A stretch of 64,000 nucleotides of DNA. Source: Prolixibacteraceae bacterium. GTDB lineage: Bacteria > Bacteroidota > Bacteroidia > Bacteroidales > Prolixibacteraceae. The DNA is taken from positions 1-64,000 of the forward strand of contig JAIBEZ010000015.1 of the NCBI GenBank assembly GCA_019459485.1. The letters are read 5' to 3'. Position numbers and translations under genes: made by a program. This document shows positions 1 to 8,976 of the stretch, piece after piece. A model generated the notes under the pieces. The model saw nothing but the letters and a program-made list of their open reading frames with translations, was not told where the DNA came from and ran no database searches. Positions within the stretch are counted from its first letter, which is position 1, and each line of letters opens with the position of its first letter.

Positions 1-41
1 AAATGAATGACGTAATTGCAAACCAAACACAGATATTGGAT

Positions 42-2690
42 CTAATTATCGCGCCACGAACTTTGTTTCGAAATTTTGAGATCGCGCAACATTGCTGAAC
101 TGGCCGACAAACTAAAACTGTAACTTTTCCGGTCGCCAAAGGGCACAAAATTGAAAGACATACTCCAACAGTGCAATGTTCGGGTAATATTAACCGTAGT
201 AAAAGAGAATTTCATAGCCTGAATATCAAAATTGGTATTCATATCCATTTGCCAGTTTTCGGTTAAACTCAGCCGTCCACCAAAATTTAAACTCTGATTA
301 ATGGTTCCTTTCATTTTGCCATTACTGTCGGGCTTGTAAGGATTATTATAATAAAACGAATAATCAAACCTGAAACTCCAGGGAATATTAAAATCCATAT
401 ATTGTATTTCGTCATCCCGTTCAGATTCATCATTATTCTGCGATTCCTGTCCTTTTTTTTCTTCCTCTTTTTTATCCTTCTTCGATTCAAAATTCATCCC
501 AAACGACATATTGGCATTCGTTAACCTTCCTAATTTTTTGAATCCCTTCAAATGATTCCAAACATATTCATCGTAAACCTGACCCTTATTATCAACCATG
601 TATGGGTTCATATTTGCACCAAAATTAACACTAACGCCCTTGATCGTGGTACGAGCGTTTAACGAAATGGGCGTAAGTTTCATGGAATCGGCAATCATAT
701 TGTAAGAAGCACTCATCCCTAAATTATCTATGATTTTGACTTTTTTATATTTTGGTTTTTCGTCTTTCGAGGCCACACTATCGTTTACCTCTAAAACTTT
801 GGCTTCCAAATTATTACTCAAACTAAAAGAGATTGCTCCACTTTCGCCTCTTCCGGTATAACCAAATACACCCCTTTCAAAATGCGAATAAAATTGCTCT
901 TTACCTGTACCATCAAAGTACGAATCCCAGAATTTAAATTTCTTCTGTCCAAAGTCAGGAGTATAACTAAAACTTACCGAAGGTGTAATTTTATGTCGTA
1001 TTTGTTTAATCCTTGAATTTGGATTACGCATGATGTAATTTCCATAAATATTCGTTGAAGAACTTAAACTGTAAGAGTATTCGTAGTTTCTCCGAAATGA
1101 ATATATCGTATCAACCACCACATGGTCTTCTTCTCCCGATTTGGGATTAAGGTAATCCGGATCGTACCGTTTGTTGATGTAATTCGTGTACCAGCGTTCA
1201 GAATAGTTGAAACTCGGGCTCATATTTATGAATTTGAGAAGATTGAATGACGGAAGCGAGATCGGGATAGAATGCCTCCATCCATTTTGCCAGTCTTTAA
1301 TTATCGATTGATTTAGTATCTCCTTTTCCTTAACATTCGAAATCGAGTTTTTTATATTACCCGAATAACTAAAACTAATTTTTTCGTACCATTTCACCGC
1401 TCCCACCCTGTTTTTAACTTTAAACGGATTAACTTTTGACATGTTTACAGTTAATTCGGGCATGCTAAGCGAAATTGTGGTATCGCGCGAGTTTTGCGAA
1501 TGGCGCATATTCAAGGACATATTGAAAGGTGTGTTCTCGAATTTTTGAGAATACGAAATACTCGAAGATTTTTGCGTCTGGAGATAATTTCCTATCGACT
1601 GACTACTGTTCAGATACGAGTTTTCTTTATCAAAAGAGCTGGTTGATAAATTAACATTGGCTGAAAATGTCCGGTTGGGGTTTGCCTTTGAATCTTGCGA
1701 GTGCGACCAGGTTAAACTAAATCCTCTGCTTGTTGAAGCATCAGGGAGTGGCTCTTCCGACGTTTTATTCAGGTTATAGCTAAAATCGAAACTACCGCTA
1801 TATCGATATCTGACCTTATAATTGGTATGTACCTTGGTTGCCCATGACCCTTTTGAATAAATGTCACCTCTGACAGCCAAATCAAAATGATCATTTGCAG
1901 CCCAATAATAACCACCTTCCCGAAGAAAAAATCCGCGGCTCTGCTCTTCTCCGTATGTTGGAACCAATATTCCTGAAGTATAAGTTGTTGACGTTGGAAA
2001 GTATCCAAAGGGAATCCTTGGAAAATTAATTGGAAAATCTTCCAAAACCATATAGGCTGGCCCTGTAATGATTTTCTTATTCGATATGACTTTAGCCTTG
2101 GTTAAGTATAAATAAAAGTGGGGATGCTCTGCATCGCAGGTGGTGTATTTCCCATCTTTCAAAACAAAAGCATCTTTACTAATTTTTTTGGTAATCTGAC
2201 TATGTACAAAACCATCACCCTGGGCAGTTTTTACATCAGCAATTATCCCTTTTTGAGTTTCGAAATTGTACCGCAGCGTTTTCGATTCAAATTCTTCATC
2301 CCCATCCTTAAAAATCGGATTGCCAACTAATGTTCCGGTCGAATCGGGCAGCCCTTCAGCATAAACTTCCTTGTTAGCAAAGTCGAGCATGATATAATCG
2401 GCCTTAAGTTCAATGGATTGATAATTTACAACACCATTTTTATACATGTAAACCTTCTGATTCTCAAAATCGGCTATCGTTGAATCCTTCGCGGTATAAG
2501 TAATAACGGCCTCGAGCACCGGTTTGGAAACCGAATCTTGCTTAGCCTGAATTTGAGGTACAGCAAGGCTGTCGCCCTGAACTGGCATATTTGTTGTTGA
2601 AATCGTATCCGGTTTCAGGTTTAGCTGACCATAGGAAGACAAGGCAACTAAAAATAATATATTTGCAAGAAGATTTTTTATCAAAACCAC
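42..2690 (-). CDS. lptD: LptD-like LPS assembly outer-membrane protein
   Basis: Probable LptD, the outer-membrane beta-barrel that inserts lipopolysaccharide into the outer leaflet. A hydrophobic N-terminal signal (about residues 4-21) is followed by an OstA-type periplasmic domain (about 60-200, with repeated motifs such as VYMYKNGVVNYQ and ADYIMLDFANKEVYAEG) and a long region rich in alternating aromatic and polar residues that fits a barrel (about 220-882). At 882 aa the length is normal for the Bacteroidota form. The reading starts at a GTG at 2690; a TTG at 2684 is also possible, so the start is uncertain. A TAnnTTTG promoter lies about 40 nt upstream. The gene is divergent from the amidase. 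Fold and role are inferred from family resemblance. Confidence 0.8.
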   Translation of the reverse strand: MVLIKNLLANILFLVALSSYGQLNLKPDTISTTNMPVQGDSLAVPQIQAKQDSVSKPVLEAVITYTAKDSTIADFENQKVYMYKNGVVNYQSIELKADYIMLDFANKEVYAEGLPDSTGTLVGNPIFKDGDEEFESKTLRYNFETQKGIIADVKTAQGDGFVHSQITKKISKDAFVLKDGKYTTCDAEHPHFYLYLTKAKVISNKKIITGPAYMVLEDFPINFPRIPFGYFPTSTTYTSGILVPTYGEEQSRGFFLREGGYYWAANDHFDLAVRGDIYSKGSWATKVHTNYKVRYRYSGSFDFSYNLNKTSEEPLPDASTSRGFSLTWSHSQDSKANPNRTFSANVNLSTSSFDKENSYLNSSQSIGNYLQTQKSSSISYSQKFENTPFNMSLNMRHSQNSRDTTISLSMPELTVNMSKVNPFKVKNRVGAVKWYEKISFSYSGNIKNSISNVKEKEILNQSIIKDWQNGWRHSIPISLPSFNLLKFINMSPSFNYSERWYTNYINKRYDPDYLNPKSGEEDHVVVDTIYSFRRNYEYSYSLSSSTNIYGNYIMRNPNSRIKQIRHKITPSVSFSYTPDFGQKKFKFWDSYFDGTGKEQFYSHFERGVFGYTGRGESGAISFSLSNNLEAKVLEVNDSVASKDEKPKYKKVKIIDNLGMSASYNMIADSMKLTPISLNARTTIKGVSVNFGANMNPYMVDNKGQVYDEYVWNHLKGFKKLGRLTNANMSFGMNFESKKDKKEEEKKGQESQNNDESERDDEIQYMDFNIPWSFRFDYSFYYNNPYKPDSNGKMKGTINQSLNFGGRLSLTENWQMDMNTNFDIQAMKFSFTTVNITRTLHCWSMSFNFVPFGDRKSYSFSLSASSAMLRDLKISKQSSWRDN

Positions 2691-2726
2691 AGTTTATAAG
2701 ATATCCTAAAGTATCTGTTTGGTCTG

Positions 2727-2734
2727 CAAAAATA
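2727..2734 (-). promoter_or_regulatory. Bacteroidota -7 element for the lptD-like gene
   Basis: TATTTTTG on the minus strand matches TAnnTTTG exactly and lies 37 nt upstream of the proposed GTG start. The back-to-back amidase gene has its own copy about 55 bp away on the other strand. Confidence 0.6.
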
Positions 2735-2787
2735 TAAATAAGGCCTATACCTAAACGTCAAGAAATGTAAAATAATTTTAATATTTC

Positions 2788-2795
2788 TATTTTTG
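2788..2795 (+). promoter_or_regulatory. Bacteroidota -7 element for the amidase gene
   Basis: TATTTTTG matches TAnnTTTG. A transcript starting about 7 nt downstream would exclude the upstream in-frame GTG at 2795, which decides the start of the amidase gene in favour of the ATGs at 2816/2819. Confidence 0.65.
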
Positions 2796-2815
2796 TGACG
2801 AAATACAAGCTTATT

Positions 2816-4063
2816 ATGATGAAGTACTGCAATATCAAGTATTTTTTGCTCTTTAGTTTTTGCTTATTTCTTTCCGGAAATTCTTTTTCAGCGGATTTGG
2901 CCGATAAAAGCAAAAAACCAATGGTTGTAATCATTGATCCGGGTCATGGAGGAAAAGATCCGGGGGCAATAGGTTACGGGATTCGCGAAAAAGACGTTGT
3001 TCTCGGAATTGGGCTCAAATTAGGTCGATTAATGAACGAAAACTATCCAGAAGTTCATGTGGTGTTTACGCGTAGTACGGATGTTTTTGTGCCATTGATT
3101 GACAGATCCAAAATTGCCAATAAAAATAAAGCCGATTTATTTATATCCATTCATGCCAATTCGGGTGGCACACCGGCAACTACCGGAACAGAAACCTTTG
3201 TTCTGGGGCTCCACCGGTCGAAAGAAAACCTGGAAGTAGCAAAAAAAGAGAACTCGGTAATTTTATTGGAAGAAGATTACTCAAAAACGTACGAAGGGTT
3301 CGATCCCAATTCCTCAGAATCTTATATCATGTTTGAGTTGGTTCAGGATATTTATATGGACCAAAGTTTATCTTTTGCCGACGCCATTCAACATCAGTTT
3401 AAATCACGGCTTTCAACATCAAACCGGGGTGTAAAACAAGCCGGACTTCTTGTTTTGCGGCAATCATCGATGCCAAGTGTTTTGGTTGAAGCCGGTTTTT
3501 TAAGCAACCATGGTGAAGCAAATTACTTAAGCACTGAAGAAGGTCAGCGCACAATTGCCCTGTCAATATTTGAGGCTTTCAAGAAATTTAAGGCTAAAAA
3601 CGAAGGGAATCCTACAGCAATTGCCGATAAAAATCAACGTTCAGCCAATAATTCGCGAAACACAGAGCCTGAGCGTGTACAACAACCCAGAGATACTGTA
3701 AAACCCGAAAAGGCAGAAACAACAGAGCAGAAATCTGTTGAGCCAGATAAAACAGAACCACTACAGGAAACACCTCAAACAACAAAACCGGAGACTACAG
3801 ATACTGAAGTTCAAGGTACTACATATTACAGTGTGCAGATTGGAGCCAACACAACCCCAATTGAACCTGTACCCGGAAATTTTAAGGGACTTAAAAATGT
3901 AAGAAGAGAAAAAACAGATAAATATTACCGCTACTATATTGGAAAAGAAACCTCGGTAGAAGAAATAAAAGAAACCTGGAAGCAAATAAAACTAAAATTT
4001 CCACAATCTTTTATCGTTTCTTTTGTTGATGGTAAACGAATTATACTGGATAGTTCGAAATAA
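2816..4063 (+). CDS. N-acetylmuramoyl-L-alanine amidase (Amidase_3), SPOR-like tail
   Basis: Zinc-dependent cell-wall amidase that cleaves the amide between MurNAc and the stem peptide, probably in the periplasm during cell separation. A signal peptide ends near FSA (about residue 25). Zinc ligands are visible in DPGHGGKDPG, in REKD and in SIHANS, and the catalytic Glu in VEAGFLSN. A Pro/Glu/Thr/Lys-rich linker follows the catalytic domain. The last 75 residues (YYSVQIG to FVDGKRI) resemble a SPOR-type peptidoglycan-binding domain and also resemble the end of the next gene. An in-frame GTG at 2795 overlaps the promoter, so ATG 2816 (or 2819) is preferred. The gene is 95 nt upstream of the MCE gene, which has its own promoter. 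Confidence 0.88.
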   Translation: MMKYCNIKYFLLFSFCLFLSGNSFSADLADKSKKPMVVIIDPGHGGKDPGAIGYGIREKDVVLGIGLKLGRLMNENYPEVHVVFTRSTDVFVPLIDRSKIANKNKADLFISIHANSGGTPATTGTETFVLGLHRSKENLEVAKKENSVILLEEDYSKTYEGFDPNSSESYIMFELVQDIYMDQSLSFADAIQHQFKSRLSTSNRGVKQAGLLVLRQSSMPSVLVEAGFLSNHGEANYLSTEEGQRTIALSIFEAFKKFKAKNEGNPTAIADKNQRSANNSRNTEPERVQQPRDTVKPEKAETTEQKSVEPDKTEPLQETPQTTKPETTDTEVQGTTYYSVQIGANTTPIEPVPGNFKGLKNVRREKTDKYYRYYIGKETSVEEIKETWKQIKLKFPQSFIVSFVDGKRIILDSSK

Positions 4064-4098
4064 ATAGCAGACCAACTCCGGTTGAAAATAAAAATCAA

Positions 4099-4130
4099 TT
4101 TGGTTTACTGCCCAATGCTGTATAGCTTTG
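4099..4130 (+). promoter_or_regulatory. Promoter of the MCE gene (TTTG - 20 nt - TAGCTTTG)
   Basis: TTTG at 4099-4102 and TAGCTTTG at 4123-4130, 20 nt apart, match both the -33 and -7 elements of Bacteroidota promoters. The predicted transcript start is near 4137, about 22 nt before the ATG. Confidence 0.65.
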
Positions 4131-4158
4131 TATAGTAAAAACAGAAACATACCGAAAC

Positions 4159-5418
4159 ATGATTAAGATATCAAAATATACCAAACTTGGCTTTTTAGTT
4201 ATTGCCTGCCTGACCATTCTGATATGGGGCATAAATTACCTGAAAGGCATCGATCTGCTTAAGAAAAGCTCTAGCTACTATGTAATTTATGAGAAGATTG
4301 ATGGTTTGCTCGAATCGAGTACGGTAACGATTAACGGGTTTCAGGTCGGACAGGTTTCAGAAATCGGGTTTCTTGGCGACTATTCGGGCCGGCTTCTGGT
4401 AACCTTGTCGTTGGAAGGCGACTATAAAATTGCAAAAGGTTCTACCGCAAAAATTGTTTCCAGTGATATTATGGGAACCAAATCGATAAAACTGGAGATT
4501 GTTCATTCCGGAGAATATTATCAGCCGGAAGATACGATACCCGGCGCCACCGAAAGTGATTTGAAAGAGCAAGTCAGCATGCAGGTTCTGCCATTAAAAA
4601 AGAAAGCCGAGGAACTTATTGCTTCATTAGATTCAGCCCTTACCGTAGTTACCTACGTTTTCAATGAGCGAACTCGTGATAACCTGAGCCAAAGTTTTGA
4701 AAACATCAACCGGACAGTGGCCAATATAGAATCAGCATCGGCCGAATTGAAAAAAATTATGGGTGAAGGTAAAATCAATTCCATAATCACAAATATTGAC
4801 AGCATAAGTACAACGATAGAACAAAACTCTGGGCAAATAACAAATATCATCAAAAACCTGTCGTCGCTGTCCGACTCGCTTTCAAAATTGAATATTAGTC
4901 CGGTATTTGCAGAAATAAGTTCGTCTATTGCCGGACTAAATACCATTATCCAGAAATTGAATACAACAGAAAGTTCTGCCGGGCTATTAATTAACGACCC
5001 TGTTTTGTACCATAACCTGAACAACCTGGCCGGGAGCCTTGATTTACTACTGAAAGATGTAAGAAACAATCCGAAGCGTTACGTGCATTTCTCTGCCTTC
5101 AACATAGGGAAAGACGTATATATAACTTCAAAACCTGGCGCGCAGGAAGGAAAAGATCAGGTAATTTATAAGGTACACCTCATTTCAAGTCCGGCAAAAT
5201 TATCTACGGAATCGGTATTTTTTAAAGGGTTAGGACCCATTGAGGAAATGAAGGTGAGTGAAACGTTTAATTATATGGCCGGAAAAACATCCGAATTTGA
5301 GGCGATTTCCAAGCTTCTCGATACTGCACGGATCAGTTTTCCGGACGCAAGTATTGTTGCGTTTAGGAACGGGAAAAAGATAAAACTGGAGAAAGCGATC
5401 AAAAAACTAACAAATTAG
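4159..5418 (+). CDS. MlaD-like MCE domain protein
   Basis: Inner-membrane-anchored MCE protein, expected to be the periplasmic lipid-binding part of an ABC-type phospholipid transporter between the two membranes. One N-terminal membrane segment (about residues 10-27) precedes an MCE domain (about 38-115, with VTINGFQVGQVSEIGF and IMGTKSIKLEI). A long Ser/Asn/Ile-rich helical region follows (about 140-290), then a C-terminal domain that aligns with the C-terminus of the upstream amidase (FKGL near its start, SIVAFRNGKKI near its end). The usual MlaE permease and MlaF ATPase partners are not in this window. Confidence 0.82.
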   Translation: MIKISKYTKLGFLVIACLTILIWGINYLKGIDLLKKSSSYYVIYEKIDGLLESSTVTINGFQVGQVSEIGFLGDYSGRLLVTLSLEGDYKIAKGSTAKIVSSDIMGTKSIKLEIVHSGEYYQPEDTIPGATESDLKEQVSMQVLPLKKKAEELIASLDSALTVVTYVFNERTRDNLSQSFENINRTVANIESASAELKKIMGEGKINSIITNIDSISTTIEQNSGQITNIIKNLSSLSDSLSKLNISPVFAEISSSIAGLNTIIQKLNTTESSAGLLINDPVLYHNLNNLAGSLDLLLKDVRNNPKRYVHFSAFNIGKDVYITSKPGAQEGKDQVIYKVHLISSPAKLSTESVFFKGLGPIEEMKVSETFNYMAGKTSEFEAISKLLDTARISFPDASIVAFRNGKKIKLEKAIKKLTN

Positions 5419-5706
5419 TTTATGAACAATAATATATATTATTAAAACATACTCTATATCCCTTTATTGACAGGGATTTAATCCAAAGAAAGACACAAAA
5501 CACTGACAATCAGCAACTTAACTTTATTAAAAAAAGATTAAACTTTTTTTATTTTTTAAATGCCTGAGCCTTAAAGGCCTACTCTTTTTTTGTAAAAGTC
5601 AAGCGAAAATCAATTTTTTTGTTACATTTTTTTTCACAAAATTTGTTTCAAAGGAAAATATATCAGGAATACCGTTTGTCAAATTTTTTAAATATCCTGC
5701 TCCAAA
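5419..5706 (+). other. AT-rich intergenic region before dnaA
   Basis: This 288-bp gap is strongly AT-rich with runs of T. It holds a short inverted repeat ATCCCT/AGGGAT (about 5458-5477) and a small GCCT-TAA-AGGC hairpin near 5570 followed by T-rich sequence, either of which could end the upstream transcript. No exact DnaA box (TTATCCACA) and no run of iterons was found, so an origin is not supported here. No clear TAnnTTTG promoter for dnaA was found either. Confidence 0.5.
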
Positions 5707-7137
5707 ATGATTAATGATTATCGTTTGGTTTGGGATCGTTGTCTGTCAATAATTCGGGACAACGTTCCAAGCATTAGTTTTAAAACATGGTTTGAGCCAA
5801 TCGTTCCGGTAAATTTGGATGATGAAGTTCTAACAATTCAGGTTCCGAGTCCGTTTTTTTACGAATACCTCGAAGAACAGTACATTGATCTACTCCGAAA
5901 AACATTAAGGAAAGAACTTGGGCAGGGTGCAAAGCTGGAGTACGTAGTGGTTATGGGTAATAACCAAAGCAACTCACAACCTTATACGGTCAAATATCCT
6001 ACTAATAATAATAGTAAGATTCAGAATAAACCGATGAGCATTCCTTTAAAAACAGAAGGGAAACCATCGATTAAAAATCCATTTATTATTCCGGGGATCC
6101 AGAAAATCCAGATTGATCCTCAATTAAGACTCGATAATACCTTCGAAAACTTTGTTGAAGGCGAATGTAACCGTTTGGCCCGAAGCGCCGGATATGCAGT
6201 TGCCCAGAATCCTGGCGGCACGGCTTTTAATCCGCTCATGATTTATGGAAATTCAGGTTTAGGTAAAACACATCTGGCTCATGCTATTGGTATTGAGGTA
6301 AAAGAACGCCATCCTGACAAAGTGGTTTTATACGTGAACGCCAATAAATTCCAGACCCAGTTTACCGAAGCAACAAGAAATAATAACCGTAACGACTTTT
6401 TGAATTTCTACCAAATGGTCGATGTGCTGATACTGGACGATGTTCAGGAATTTGCCGGAAAAGAAAAAACACAGGAAACATTCTTCCATATTTTTAATCA
6501 TTTACATCAAAGCGGAAAGCAACTGATCCTGACGTCAGACAAACCACCGATTGAGTTAAAAGGATTGGAACAACGTTTGCTTTCCAGATTTAAATGGGGA
6601 TTAACTGCTGATTTACAACAACCAAGCTTCGAAACCCGGATGGATATCCTGAGACGAAAAATCTATAAAGATGGAATCGATATCTCGGAAGAAGTACTTG
6701 AATACATTGCATCGCACATTACCAACAACATCAGGGAACTCGAAGGAGCTTTGGTTTCGCTGCTGGCACAGTCAACCTTAAACCGAAAAGAAATTACCAT
6801 TGAATTGGCCAGCGAAATGATTAACAAGCTGGTGAAGAATTCGAAACGCGAATTATCTATCGACTATATAGCCAAAGTAGTTTGCGATTATTTTAACATG
6901 CCGGTTGATTCGCTTCAGGCAAAAACGAGAAAACGAGAAGTTGTTCAGGCCAGGCAATTGGCGATGTTTTTTTCGAAAAACATGACCAAATCATCACTCG
7001 CATCCATCGGATCGCAAATCGGGAACAAAGACCACGCGACGGTGCTTCATGCCTGTAAAACGGTGAACAACCTGAAGGAAACTGACAAAACATTTAAGAT
7101 TTGTGTTGACGAGATTGAAAAGAAATTAAAATTGTAA
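5707..7137 (+). CDS. dnaA: Chromosomal replication initiator DnaA
   Basis: DnaA binds origin DnaA boxes and melts the origin using ATP. The four usual domains are visible: an N-terminal oligomerisation domain (about 1-85), a variable Asn/Ser-rich linker, the AAA+ domain with Walker A GNSGLGKT (about 181-188) and Walker B LILDDVQ (about 241), and the C-terminal DNA-binding domain with SLASIGSQIGNKDHATVLHA, the family signature. At 476 aa it has the expected length. A strong terminator follows directly, so the gene is probably transcribed alone. Confidence 0.97.
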   Translation: MINDYRLVWDRCLSIIRDNVPSISFKTWFEPIVPVNLDDEVLTIQVPSPFFYEYLEEQYIDLLRKTLRKELGQGAKLEYVVVMGNNQSNSQPYTVKYPTNNNSKIQNKPMSIPLKTEGKPSIKNPFIIPGIQKIQIDPQLRLDNTFENFVEGECNRLARSAGYAVAQNPGGTAFNPLMIYGNSGLGKTHLAHAIGIEVKERHPDKVVLYVNANKFQTQFTEATRNNNRNDFLNFYQMVDVLILDDVQEFAGKEKTQETFFHIFNHLHQSGKQLILTSDKPPIELKGLEQRLLSRFKWGLTADLQQPSFETRMDILRRKIYKDGIDISEEVLEYIASHITNNIRELEGALVSLLAQSTLNRKEITIELASEMINKLVKNSKRELSIDYIAKVVCDYFNMPVDSLQAKTRKREVVQARQLAMFFSKNMTKSSLASIGSQIGNKDHATVLHACKTVNNLKETDKTFKICVDEIEKKLKL

Positions 7138-7142
7138 CATAT

Positions 7143-7172
7143 AAAAGCAGGTCAGTTCGATCTGCTTTTTTT
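7143..7172 (+). terminator. Intrinsic terminator after dnaA
   Basis: AAAAGCAG (7143-7150) pairs with CTGCTTTT (7162-7169) across an 11-nt loop and runs into seven Ts (7166-7172). It begins 5 nt after the dnaA stop. Confidence 0.8.
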
Positions 7173-7193
7173 ATGCCGGAAAAGTCTGATCCA

Positions 7194-8057
7194 ATGATTT
7201 ATCTTTTATTGAGCATTCTCTCATCATCAGTAATTTATATCACTTTCAAAATTACAGAACGGTTCAAAACCAATCTGGTCAAACTAATCACCGTAAATTA
7301 CCTGGTTGCCACCATCCTTGGGTTCAGTTTCAACCGCTACCCTATTTCCGTTTCTGGCATCATTACCGCCAACTGGTTACATTATGCCTTATTGGTCGGG
7401 CTTTCATTCATCCTGATGTTTTTCATGATTGGCTATTCCGTTCGTATTTCCGGAGTTGCGGTAACCACCATTGCCGGAAAAATGTCGATGGTAATCCCTG
7501 TTTTATTCTCCATTCTCTATTTTTCTGAAAAAACGCCACCGATAAAAATCGCCGGACTTATTTTAGCCACAGTTTCTGTTTTCCTTACCGTTTATCGCCC
7601 CATCTATAAAAAGAAAAACCTTTGGCCTGTGCTTTTACCGCTTACCATATTTTTGGGTTCTGGGGTAACCGATTCTATCGTGAAATATGCCCAAACATAT
7701 TTTGTTCCGAATAACATGAGTTTGCTTTTCTCGGCGATGGTTTTTCTTACCGCATTAGCTATCGGATTGATTTACATTCTCCTAAAACGGAAAACCATCA
7801 CGCAAAGCATTACTATTGCCGAACTTACCGGAGGAACCGTTCTCGGAATTGCCAATTTCGGATCGCTTTATTACTTTATTATGGCATTAAACAACAGTAA
7901 ATTAGACAGTTCTGTACTGTTTGGACTAAACAATATTTGCATTGTATTATTTTCGATACTGGTTGGCTCTTTTGTTTTCAAAGAAAAGCTTTCAAAGCTT
8001 AATTTTGCCGGGGTGATTATGGCTGTAACAGCCATCCTTATTTTAATGAATTACTGA
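7194..8057 (+). CDS. EamA/DMT-family membrane transporter
   Basis: Predicted ten-helix transporter of the drug/metabolite (EamA) superfamily; the substrate cannot be read from sequence. Hydrophobic segments run throughout, with the repeated halves typical of the family: the first contains AGKMSMVIPVLFSILYF, the second LFGLNNICIVLFSILVG. An in-frame ATG at 7173 abuts the dnaA terminator, so ATG 7194 (MIYLLLSILSSS) is the better start, giving 287 aa. The stop codon overlaps the start of the next gene by one base (TGATG), indicating cotranscription. Confidence 0.8.
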   Translation: MIYLLLSILSSSVIYITFKITERFKTNLVKLITVNYLVATILGFSFNRYPISVSGIITANWLHYALLVGLSFILMFFMIGYSVRISGVAVTTIAGKMSMVIPVLFSILYFSEKTPPIKIAGLILATVSVFLTVYRPIYKKKNLWPVLLPLTIFLGSGVTDSIVKYAQTYFVPNNMSLLFSAMVFLTALAIGLIYILLKRKTITQSITIAELTGGTVLGIANFGSLYYFIMALNNSKLDSSVLFGLNNICIVLFSILVGSFVFKEKLSKLNFAGVIMAVTAILILMNY

Positions 8058-8656
8058 TGGAAGATACTTACAAAACCATATCGAAAACTTCAGAAGGGCT
8101 TTTTAAAGATAAAGGCAGCAAATTCATTTCGTATGCTTTTCCGGTGGAGTCGGAAGACGAAATCAGAAACATTGTACTGACAATTAAAAAAGAGCACCAC
8201 TCGGCCCGGCATCATTGTTATGCGTGGCGGCTGGGGCATGAAAAATTAGTATTCAGGGCCAACGACGACGGAGAACCTTCGTCAACCGCCGGAAAACCAA
8301 TTTTAGGGCAAATACAGAGCTACGACCTGACCAATATCCTGATTGTTGTTGTCCGCTATTTTGGCGGTACTTTGCTTGGCGTAAGTGGTTTGATTAACGC
8401 CTACCGAAATGCCGCACAGGATGCCATTCTTCAGGCCGAAATCATTGAGAAACTGGTAGAAAAGCAACTCCTGATTGAATTTGATTATGGGGTGATGAAT
8501 GAAGTAATGAAAATATTCAAAGACGAAAAATTACCACAAAACGAGCCAAAATTCGATTTACGATGCCAGATCAAAACACAAATCAGGCTGAGTGAACTAA
8601 ACCGGATTGAAGATGGGTTAAAAAAGATTGAAGGACTTAAAATTTCGTATTTATAA
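8057..8656 (+). CDS. YigZ/IMPACT family protein
   Basis: Member of the UPF0029/IMPACT family; the bacterial role is not settled, and the eukaryotic relative regulates translation through GCN2. The N-terminal domain shows HHCYAWRLG, NDDGEPSSTAGKPI and VVRYFGGTLLG, which are conserved in the family. The C-terminal part (about 135-199) fits the accessory DUF1949-type domain. The length of 199 aa is normal. It overlaps the EamA transporter gene by one base. Confidence 0.85.
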   Translation: MEDTYKTISKTSEGLFKDKGSKFISYAFPVESEDEIRNIVLTIKKEHHSARHHCYAWRLGHEKLVFRANDDGEPSSTAGKPILGQIQSYDLTNILIVVVRYFGGTLLGVSGLINAYRNAAQDAILQAEIIEKLVEKQLLIEFDYGVMNEVMKIFKDEKLPQNEPKFDLRCQIKTQIRLSELNRIEDGLKKIEGLKISYL

Positions 8657-8745
8657 GGTAATCATTCGCTTACCGGCAAAAAGCGCTGTTAATAACGTAT
8701 TCATAACTAATAAACGGTATTCTAGTATAGCTCATAAAAACACGT

Positions 8746-8753
8746 TAATTTTG
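8746..8753 (+). promoter_or_regulatory. Candidate -7 element for the pyrB leader transcript
   Basis: TAATTTTG matches TAnnTTTG. The transcript would start near 8760, at or next to the ATG of the leader ORF at 8761. I see no TTTG at the -33 position, so this call is moderate. Confidence 0.45.
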
Positions 8754-8760
8754 GATTTTG

Positions 8761-8976
8761 ATGACACACCTGATCAAACGATATTCCTGCATTTTAAGTG
8801 AAATCATTCACACAGAACTATTTTTTCTGAATTCTACGTTTAGTTTTCCTTATTTAAGCCATCTGACTCAACAGTATTTTTACCCGGTATTTCCGGTTCA
8901 TTATAAAAACCAACAGGATAAAAGTTTCTGTTGGTTTTTTTTTGCCTCAAAACACATTAAAACACACATAAAATGA
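8761..8976 (+). CDS. Putative pyrB leader ORF (pyrL-like)
   Basis: A 71-codon ORF fills the gap upstream of pyrB, reads straight through the terminator hairpin at 8905-8943, and ends with a TGA that overlaps the pyrB start as ATGA (8973-8976). The peptide is rich in Phe, Tyr and Leu and its codons are U-rich (for example [14 protein letters not shown]), which does not look like a structured protein. The arrangement resembles the enterobacterial pyrBI leader, where ribosomes translating a leader through a U-rich pause region prevent attenuator formation when UTP is scarce. The start codon is almost at the predicted transcript start, so translation would be nearly leaderless; this weakens the call. 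It could also be a chance ORF. Confidence 0.4.
   Translation: MTHLIKRYSCILSEIIHTELFFLNSTFSFPYLSHLTQQYFYPVFPVHYKNQQDKSFCWFFFASKHIKTHIK
8905..8943 (+). terminator. Attenuator-type terminator upstream of pyrB
   Basis: AAAAACCAACAG (8905-8916) pairs perfectly with CTGTTGGTTTTT (8928-8939) across an 11-nt loop, followed by Ts to 8943. It sits only 29 nt before the pyrB ATG and about 150 nt downstream of the nearest candidate promoter, so it is better placed as an attenuator of pyrBI than as the terminator of yigZ, 250 nt upstream. Confidence 0.75.

Noticed and set aside
5419-5706. Replication origin next to dnaA
   Set aside because: The gap is AT-rich but has no exact DnaA box, no cluster of near matches and no iterons; dnaA position alone is not evidence in this phylum.
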